64,000 nt of DNA from Marisimplicoccus sp965655775. GTDB taxonomy: Bacteria > Bacteroidota > Bacteroidia > Flavobacteriales > Flavobacteriaceae. The position numbers and the translations under genes were made by a program. The stretch lies in the NCBI GenBank assembly GCA_965655775.1, contig CBFHHV010000002.1:60293-124292 (forward strand), read 5' to 3'. Of the stretch, positions 1 to 6,461 are shown piece by piece. Positions within the stretch are counted from its first letter, which is position 1, and each line of letters begins with the position of its first letter. Under the pieces are notes generated by a model that worked only from the letters and a program-made list of their open reading frames with translations, was not told where the DNA came from and made no database searches.

Positions 1-807
1 AAAAATAGACAAAGCTTGATAATTGAACACCCTGATGTAAGGCGAATGCTTCTACTTCAAAAGTCAATGGTTGAAGGTTCAATGAATATTATATTTAAAG
101 CTGCAAAATATTTTGATCTTCAACATAATAGTACTGATGAAAAAGAAAAGAGTAAGTACCATACCTTACTTGAGATTATAATTCCTGTAGTTAAAACTTA
201 TCCTTCAGAAGCAGGTATTTATTCAATAAACAATGGCCTTCAAGTACTAGGGGGATATGGTTTTTGCTCAGATTTTATTTTACAACAATATTATCGTGAT
301 ATAAGAATTTCATCTATATACGAGGGAACAACTGGAATCCAATCTCAAGATCTTCTCGGAAGAAAGATGATGTTAAATAATGGTGAAGGTGCTAAGCTTT
401 TATTAGATGAAATTAAAAAAACTATTGATCTAGCAATGCAAGACGAGGAACTTAAACAATGGGCCGAGTCATTAAACCTTCAGCTTGATCAAACTCAAAA
501 AATATTATTTCACCTAATACCTTTTGCAGCTAAAGGAGATTATGAAAGATTTTTAGCTGATGCATCAATATTTATGGAATTTTTCAGTCTAGTTTTAATT
601 GGATGGTCATGGCTTGAAATCGGTGTTACCAGTAAACGCGAATTAATAATAAGTAGTAGTTCTGATGACTCTAGTTTCTATAAAAGTAAGCTTGACACTC
701 TGGAATATTTTTACGCATATGAATTACCCAAAACAAAAGGACTTGCTGATATACTTTTACACCCGTCATCAATTACGATAAAAAAAGAGAATAAAGTAAT
801 TAGCTAA
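1..807 (+). CDS. Acyl-CoA dehydrogenase, C-terminal part (cut by window edge)
   Basis: The reading frame is open to base 1, so about 268 C-terminal residues of a larger enzyme are seen; the TTG at 16 is internal. The stretch around residues 90-120 of the visible part carries GGYGF, QYYRDIRI and IYEGTTGIQ. These are the FAD/substrate-binding C-terminal helices of acyl-CoA dehydrogenases, with the usual catalytic Glu in YEGT. A further 150 residues follow, as in the roughly 600-residue family with an extra C-terminal domain (PF12806; DmdC- and FadE5-like). The enzyme would desaturate an acyl-CoA and pass electrons to the electron-transfer flavoprotein encoded at 10933-12630. It converges on the kinase gene at 835 with a 27-base gap. 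Substrate unknown. Confidence 0.85.
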   Translation, partial: KNRQSLIIEHPDVRRMLLLQKSMVEGSMNIIFKAAKYFDLQHNSTDEKEKSKYHTLLEIIIPVVKTYPSEAGIYSINNGLQVLGGYGFCSDFILQQYYRDIRISSIYEGTTGIQSQDLLGRKMMLNNGEGAKLLLDEIKKTIDLAMQDEELKQWAESLNLQLDQTQKILFHLIPFAAKGDYERFLADASIFMEFFSLVLIGWSWLEIGVTSKRELIISSSSDDSSFYKSKLDTLEYFYAYELPKTKGLADILLHPSSITIKKENKVIS

Positions 808-834
808 TAAAGTTAATTTGCTTAAATGGTCTAA

Positions 835-1905
835 TTAAAATTCAATTTTTTGTTTATCAATTGATTTTTTTGCCATTCTTGCGTATGATAACACAACTAG
901 ATCTAGGTGTTTAAACCTTATATCTCTTGTTAATCCCTTTTTGTATCTAAAATATATTTGTTGAACTATAACTGCTATTTTAAATAGTCCAAAAACAAAA
1001 TAAAAAACAATATTTTCAATCTGTACACTAAATCTATTTGAATACATTTCCAATATTTCTCCTCTTTTAGGATTATTCTCATTAGAGGTAATGTTTAAGT
1101 TTATTTCTAACATGTAATCAGGATCATCTTTATTAATCCAATAGGCAAGTGAAGTTCCTAAATCCATAAAAGGATCTCCTGTTGTGCACATCTCCCAGTC
1201 TAAAACTGACATGACAGATAAATTATTAGAGTCTAAAACTAAATTATCATATTTAAAATCGTTATGTATAAGTGAAACATATTTTGATTCTGTAATATTC
1301 TCGTTTAACCATTTTATTACAGAATTGATTTCGGGAATATCTGAAGTTTTTGAGTTTTCATATCTCTTGGTCCAACCTTGAACTTGTCTTGAAGAGTAAC
1401 CTTCAGGTCTGCCAAATTCAGCTAGACCTATTTTGTCAATATTTAATTTGTGAAGTTCTACAAGTGTATCGACAAATTCTGATGCTATGAATTTATATTT
1501 GGTTTTATCAGTAAGTATTTTTTGATAATTATTGCTTCTAAGCACTGTACCCCTAATCCTCTCCATTATATAGAAATCCGAGCCGATTATATTTATATCA
1601 TCACAATAATGAATTGGAGTAGGTGATTTTGTATAATTTTTATCTAAAGCAGATAATACTTTGTATTCTCTGCTCATATCATGACCAGACTTTATTTTTG
1701 CACCAATAGGTGGTTTTCTTAATATATACTCTTTATTATTAGACCTTATTAAATAGGTTAGATTCGAAAAACCTGATGGGAATTGAAGTAACTCAAAGCT
1801 ACTTTTATCAATGTCCAAAAAATTTGATAAATAATTAGTTAAACTATTATTATCAAGAACCTCATCTTCTCTTATTTTGGTTGGATTATCAATAAATTCA
1901 GACAT
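835..1905 (-). CDS. APH-fold phosphotransferase, ACAD10/ACAD11 kinase-domain type
   Basis: A 356-residue kinase of the aminoglycoside-phosphotransferase/choline-kinase fold. Visible motifs are the ATP-binding Lys64 in EYILRKPP, Glu80 in SREYKVL, the catalytic loop HNDFKYDN (His214, Asp216, Asn221) and the metal-binding Asp236 in VLDWE. It is the last gene of a tight operon directly behind an acyl-CoA dehydrogenase (20-base gap). In ACAD10 and ACAD11 the two domains are fused, and in the Pseudomonas levulinate operon they are LvaA and LvaC. By analogy it would phosphorylate the 4-hydroxyl of a 4-hydroxyacyl-CoA. The fold is sure; the substrate is inferred from context. An antibiotic-resistance role is unlikely here. 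Confidence 0.88.
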   Translation of the reverse strand: MSEFIDNPTKIREDEVLDNNSLTNYLSNFLDIDKSSFELLQFPSGFSNLTYLIRSNNKEYILRKPPIGAKIKSGHDMSREYKVLSALDKNYTKSPTPIHYCDDINIIGSDFYIMERIRGTVLRSNNYQKILTDKTKYKFIASEFVDTLVELHKLNIDKIGLAEFGRPEGYSSRQVQGWTKRYENSKTSDIPEINSVIKWLNENITESKYVSLIHNDFKYDNLVLDSNNLSVMSVLDWEMCTTGDPFMDLGTSLAYWINKDDPDYMLEINLNITSNENNPKRGEILEMYSNRFSVQIENIVFYFVFGLFKIAVIVQQIYFRYKKGLTRDIRFKHLDLVVLSYARMAKKSIDKQKIEF

Positions 1906-1925
1906 TATCTAGTGTATAACAAGCT

Positions 1926-3104
1926 TTAATTTTTATAAGATTTTAAAATAAGCCTGGCTAGTCGACTTTTATGAACTTCGTCTGCACCATCATATATTCT
2001 TGAGGCTCTTTCATGTCTGTAATATGACGATAAAATAAGATCATCTGTAAGTCCTAGAGCCCCATGAACCTGTATGGCATAATCAACAACCTTTTGAAGA
2101 ACATTAGCACAATAAAATTTTATAATAGATATCTCAGCCCTAGTCTTATAAGTTCCTTGAGCATCAATTTTTTGTGCAGCGTCTTGAACCATCAGTCTTG
2201 CTGCATTTATTTCTGCTCTTGACTCTGCGATCCAATTCTGAATAGTCTGTTTGTCAGAAAGCATTCTTCCTTCAGATATTTCTCTTGACACTGCTCTTTC
2301 ACACATCAAACTGAATGCTCTTTCACACATACCTATCCATCTCATACAATGATGGATCCTCCCTGGTCCTAATCGTTTTTGAGCAATAGCAAAACCCTCT
2401 CCTTCAGAACCCAAAACATTTGTAATAGGTACTTTAACATTATTAAATTTTATTTCAGCATGACTTTCCCATCCTGCTCCTGGATGCCCCATAATTGAAA
2501 CATTTCTAATAAATTCAATACCTTCTGTTTTTAATGGAACAATTATTTGACTAGCTTTTTTATGAACGTTTTCTCCATCAGGATCAGTCACCACCATTAC
2601 TATGGCAAAGTGTGCACCATCAAAGCTTGAGGTAAACCATTTATGACCGTTTATAATATAGGAACCGTTTTCTTTTTTTGCAGTTGTCCCCATTCTTGTT
2701 GGATTTGATCCTGCATATTGAGGCTCTGTCATTGCAAAACAGCTTCTAATCTTTCCTTCTAAAAGAGGGTATAAATAATGCTTCTTTTGTTCTTCTGTTC
2801 CTGTTTCAATTAACACTTCCATGTTCCCTGCATCTGGAGCCTGACAATTAAAAACATAAAAACCATAAGGACTTGCGCCAAGAATTTCGCTTACTTCTCC
2901 ATGTTGTTCTAGAGATAGTCCAAGACCACCATATTCTTTTGAAACTTGAGGCAACCAAAAGCCCATTTTTTTTACTTTCTCTCTCAACTCATTAAGCTTA
3001 GGAAGCTTTTCACTCCAATCTGAATTAACAATCCATGGTTCTAGTGTTATTAATTCATCTTCTACAAATGTTCTAATTTTTTCTTTTACTTCTTTAAAGT
3101 TCAT
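1926..3104 (-). CDS. Acyl-CoA dehydrogenase, ACAD11/LvaC-like
   Basis: A full-length 392-residue acyl-CoA dehydrogenase. It shows an N-terminal helical domain, FAMTEPQYAGSNPT near residues 120-135 (FAD and substrate contacts), GHKWFTS, and the C-terminal QVHGALGLTDD and RHERASRIYDGADEVH motifs. At the position of the usual catalytic Glu (IYEG) it has Asp372 (IYDG), as in ACAD10/ACAD11-type enzymes. It lies 21 bases behind the MaoC gene and 20 before the kinase gene, so it is probably co-transcribed with both. In the ACAD11 and LvaC reactions such an enzyme eliminates phosphate from a 4-phosphoacyl-CoA to give an enoyl-CoA. That role is inferred here; ordinary dehydrogenation remains possible. 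Confidence 0.9.
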   Translation of the reverse strand: MNFKEVKEKIRTFVEDELITLEPWIVNSDWSEKLPKLNELREKVKKMGFWLPQVSKEYGGLGLSLEQHGEVSEILGASPYGFYVFNCQAPDAGNMEVLIETGTEEQKKHYLYPLLEGKIRSCFAMTEPQYAGSNPTRMGTTAKKENGSYIINGHKWFTSSFDGAHFAIVMVVTDPDGENVHKKASQIIVPLKTEGIEFIRNVSIMGHPGAGWESHAEIKFNNVKVPITNVLGSEGEGFAIAQKRLGPGRIHHCMRWIGMCERAFSLMCERAVSREISEGRMLSDKQTIQNWIAESRAEINAARLMVQDAAQKIDAQGTYKTRAEISIIKFYCANVLQKVVDYAIQVHGALGLTDDLILSSYYRHERASRIYDGADEVHKSRLARLILKSYKN

Positions 3105-3125
3105 TTCTAATTCTTAAATAGTTTT

Positions 3126-3605
3126 TTAGCTAGGGAGTGAATATATCAGTGAGATTGTCTCTGCCACACAAACAGGCTTAGTTTCACCATCAACTTCAAA
3201 TATAATTTTAAATGTATATTTTGCTCCTCCTGAAACTTCCTCAATATTAATTAAAGATACTTTACCTCTAAATTTTGACTCTGCAGGAGTTGCATTTGGA
3301 AACCGAACCTTTTCAAGACCGTAGTTTACTGCCAAAGCAATATTATTTAGCTTTAATGTTTGAAATACAACTTGAGATGCGTAAGACAAGACGTGGAACC
3401 CATGAGCTATAGTTTTTTTATAGGGAGAATACTTTGCTGCTTTTTCTTGATCAATGTGAATCCACTGTTCATCTTGAGTTAATTCAGCAAATGAGTTCAC
3501 TTTATCCTGAGACATTTCAAACCACTCAGAAATACCAATTTCCTTTCCAAGATATTTGTTTAGATCTTCTAGATTTTCTATTTCTGTTGAATATGCTTTA
3601 TCCAT
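3126..3605 (-). CDS. MaoC-family (R)-enoyl-CoA hydratase
   Basis: A 159-residue single hot-dog-fold protein of the MaoC/NodN type. The hydratase signature reads TQDEQWIHID, with candidate catalytic Asp45 and His50, followed by IAHGFHVLSY, typical of the family. It would add water across the double bond of a trans-2-enoyl-CoA. It sits second in the operon, 9 bases behind the SDR gene and 21 before the acyl-CoA dehydrogenase. This fits hydration of the enoyl-CoA made by the neighbouring dehydrogenase or lyase. A dehydratase working in the reverse direction cannot be excluded. Confidence 0.9.
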   Translation of the reverse strand: MDKAYSTEIENLEDLNKYLGKEIGISEWFEMSQDKVNSFAELTQDEQWIHIDQEKAAKYSPYKKTIAHGFHVLSYASQVVFQTLKLNNIALAVNYGLEKVRFPNATPAESKFRGKVSLINIEEVSGGAKYTFKIIFEVDGETKPVCVAETISLIYSLPS

Positions 3606-3614
3606 AATACTATA

Positions 3615-4391
3615 TTAATTTATCATGTAACCACCATCTATATTAAATGTCTCTCCAGTTGTATAACTCGAAGCTTCAGAAGCTAAATATAGTGCCATTC
3701 CAGATATTTCATCAGGATCTCCAGGCCTTCTAATTGGAAGATCACTAAGCCACGCTTCTAACATTTTCTCATTTTGCCAGAGTGCTGAACTTAATTTCGT
3801 TCTAATTAATCCGGGACAGATTGCATTTGACCTTACTCCATATTTTCCCCACTCTTTTGCCTGAGATTTAGTAAGCATCGAAATAGCAGCCTTACTGATA
3901 GAATATACTCCCAACCCTTTATCAGGTTTATGTCCCTCAACTGATGATATATTGATTATAGATCCTGCTTTATTTTCCTTCATGTATTTAAACACTAGGT
4001 TTGATAGTTTGAAAGGTGATTTTGTATTTATATCTAGTATTTTATTGAAGAGTTTTTCATCAGCATTCTCAAGACGATCAAATACAGGATTTATTCCTGC
4101 ATTATTAACAAGTATGTCAATTTTTCCATATTTATTAATTGTAGTCTCTACCAAATTTTTTAACTGGTCGTCCTCTCCTACATGACACATACAATTAGTT
4201 GCATTATATCCTTCAGCCTTTATTTCATTAACAACTTTTTCAATACCTTCTTGTGATCGACTACTCACAACAACATTTGCTCCAAATTCTGCAAATGCCT
4301 TAGCAATTGAGGCACCGATACCTTTACTTGCCCCAGTAACAATAGCTACCTTATCAGTTAAATCAAATAAGTTCTTATATTTTTTTTTCAT
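3615..4391 (-). CDS. Short-chain dehydrogenase/reductase (3-hydroxyacyl or 4-oxoacyl type)
   Basis: A classical SDR of 258 residues. It has the Rossmann glycine motif TGASKGIG at 19-26, NNAG at 96-99 and the catalytic set Ser150, Tyr163 and Lys167 (YSISK). The C-terminus is GGYMIN, as in FabG-like enzymes. It is the first gene of the minus-strand operon SDR-MaoC-ACAD-kinase and is divergent from the acyl-CoA ligase. In the levulinate operon an SDR (LvaD) joins the same kind of enzymes, so it could interconvert an oxo- and a hydroxyacyl-CoA at C3 or C4. The exact substrate cannot be read from the sequence. Confidence 0.9.
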   Translation of the reverse strand: MKKKYKNLFDLTDKVAIVTGASKGIGASIAKAFAEFGANVVVSSRSQEGIEKVVNEIKAEGYNATNCMCHVGEDDQLKNLVETTINKYGKIDILVNNAGINPVFDRLENADEKLFNKILDINTKSPFKLSNLVFKYMKENKAGSIINISSVEGHKPDKGLGVYSISKAAISMLTKSQAKEWGKYGVRSNAICPGLIRTKLSSALWQNEKMLEAWLSDLPIRRPGDPDEISGMALYLASEASSYTTGETFNIDGGYMIN

Positions 4392-4556
4392 TTAGATATT
4401 CCGATTATCATTTTTATGTAATATACTAATTGATTTAATTTGATTACTATCATTCTTATAAAATAGGGGAAAAACTAAAAATTAAAACTTCCAAAGCCTA
4501 TCATTATTTTTTAAAGCTTAAAATAATCTTATATATTTAAATAAAAACCAACATAT

Positions 4557-6269
4557 ATGAGTGCAAATCAAGAACTATTTGAATTAAAGTTTTACAAATG
4601 GGAGGAGGAGTTTAAAGACAAACCTTATCTAAGGCAACCAATTGGTGAAAAATGGGAGGAATATACTTGGGGAGAAGTTGGAGATATGGCAAGAAGATTA
4701 GCCACTGGACTTAAATCTCTCAATATCAGGGAAGGTGCTCATATTGGTATTTATTCTAAAAATTGTAGAGAATGGATAATCTCAGATTTAGCAATTGTAA
4801 TGGCAGGATATGTATCTGTTCCATTTTTTCCTTCTTTAAATGGTAAGGAACTCACTTATATCATGGATTATGGAGATGTTGATGCTCTGTTTATTGGAAA
4901 GATTGAAACGTGGGATGAAATCAAAAATGATTTACCTGCAGAAATGCCAATTATAAGATTTCCAAAATATGATGGATGTTCAAATGTAACTAGAGGGCAT
5001 GAATGGCATGAATTTATCAATAGTCATGATCCTATTCAAAACCCTAACAACCCAAAGCTTTCAGATCTATGGACCATTATTTTTACATCAGGTACAACTG
5101 GTAATCCAAAAGGGGTTATGTTAACTTATCAAGCGATTGATGGTATTAAAGTAGTTCTAGATGACCCTAACAACCCTTTAGGAATTAAACATACTGGGAA
5201 TAATGATTTTATTTCCTATTTACCTTTAAATCATATTTTTGAAAGAGTTGTGATAGAGTGGTGTTCATTTAGATATGGAGGTACTATTTCATTTGTAGAA
5301 TCTATTGAGACTTTTGGCCAAAATTTAAAAGACGTTCAACCCCATGTATTTGCAGCGGCTCCAAGGGTTTGGACTAAGCTTCAAATGGGAATATTATCAA
5401 AATTTCCTCAGAAAAGATTAGATACTTTACTTAAAATTCCAGTGCTTTCCGGCATACTAAAAAAATTAATTAGAAAAGGCCTTGGATTTAGTAAAGTAAG
5501 AGTGACAGTCTCTGGATCAGCTCCTATGCCCGTTGAGTTAATTGAGTGGTTTAGAAAAGTTGGTGTATACATAACAAATGGATACGGAATGACTGAGAAT
5601 TGTGCTATATGTAGCTCGGTAGATGGTAAAGATTTTAAAAAGCTTAACACTGTTGGAAAGGCTCAAAAAGGTGTTGAACTTAAGATTGACGAAGGGACAG
5701 GTGAAATACTTATGCGTGGTCCATTTGTAATGATTGGATATTATAAAAATGAAGAATTATCAAATGAAACATTAAGAGATGGATGGCTTCACACAGGAGA
5801 CAAAGGTTTTTTAGATGATGATGGTTATTTACACATAACAGGAAGAGTAGCAGATAGTTTTAAGACTTCAAAAGGTGAATATATTGAACCGCTTACTTTA
5901 GAACAGTTCTTTGTTAATATGAATGAAATCGAAGAAGTCTGTGTAGTAGGCCTTGGAATAGCTCAACCATTATGTCTAGTTCAGTTATCAGATATTGGTA
6001 AAAATTCTTCCAGAGAAAAATTGTCAAAAATGTTCACCGAAACACTCGATAGTGTAAATAGTGATCTTGTTAATTATAAAAAAATCTCTACACTAATAAT
6101 TGTAAAAGATGAATGGACTCAAGAAAATGGCATAATTGGACCAACTCAAAAGCTTAAAAGAACTGCTATTGATGAGCTATACTCTACAAAATACCTTGAG
6201 TGGCATGAATCTGAAGAGAGCTTAATTTTTGAGAGTAGTCAATCGAGTAGATCAAATTCATATACATAG
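4557..6269 (+). CDS. AMP-forming long-chain acyl-CoA synthetase
   Basis: A 570-residue adenylate-forming ligase. It has the P-loop TSGTTGNPKGVML near residues 177-189, the adenine motif NGYGMTEN, and GWLHTGDKGFLDDDGYLHITGR-type hinge residues. A C-terminal Lys in QKLKR takes part in the adenylation half-reaction. It activates a free fatty acid to its CoA ester using ATP. It is transcribed away from the SDR-MaoC-ACAD-kinase operon across a 165-base gap, so it probably supplies that pathway with CoA esters (compare LvaE). An imperfect -7 box (TATATTTA, 4532-4539) lies 17 bases before the ATG. The length and motifs match FadD15-like enzymes. Confidence 0.92.
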   Translation: MSANQELFELKFYKWEEEFKDKPYLRQPIGEKWEEYTWGEVGDMARRLATGLKSLNIREGAHIGIYSKNCREWIISDLAIVMAGYVSVPFFPSLNGKELTYIMDYGDVDALFIGKIETWDEIKNDLPAEMPIIRFPKYDGCSNVTRGHEWHEFINSHDPIQNPNNPKLSDLWTIIFTSGTTGNPKGVMLTYQAIDGIKVVLDDPNNPLGIKHTGNNDFISYLPLNHIFERVVIEWCSFRYGGTISFVESIETFGQNLKDVQPHVFAAAPRVWTKLQMGILSKFPQKRLDTLLKIPVLSGILKKLIRKGLGFSKVRVTVSGSAPMPVELIEWFRKVGVYITNGYGMTENCAICSSVDGKDFKKLNTVGKAQKGVELKIDEGTGEILMRGPFVMIGYYKNEELSNETLRDGWLHTGDKGFLDDDGYLHITGRVADSFKTSKGEYIEPLTLEQFFVNMNEIEEVCVVGLGIAQPLCLVQLSDIGKNSSREKLSKMFTETLDSVNSDLVNYKKISTLIIVKDEWTQENGIIGPTQKLKRTAIDELYSTKYLEWHESEESLIFESSQSSRSNSYT

Positions 6270-6432
6270 TCTAATTACTATAGTAACCTCTGCAAAGACT
6301 AGCATTTGGTACATGGAAAAAATTATATTAACTTGGGTTAAAATCAGAACAAGTAATGTGCGGATATACCTTTTTTTATAGTAGATTCAGTGCATTTCTT
6401 GCTTAAATTATAAACTAGTTATTGAAAAGAGT

Positions 6433-6440
6433 TAACTTTG
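6433..6440 (+). promoter_or_regulatory. Bacteroidota -7 promoter box for the TonB receptor
   Basis: TAACTTTG matches TAnnTTTG exactly and ends 21 bases before the receptor ATG. No clear TTTG -33 element is seen at the usual distance. Confidence 0.55.
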
Positions 6441-6461
6441 ACGTAACAAAACCTAACTAAT

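Noticed and set aside
835..1905. Aminoglycoside resistance gene
   Set aside because: The APH fold is shared by many small-molecule kinases; the operon with acyl-CoA enzymes points to acyl-CoA metabolism.
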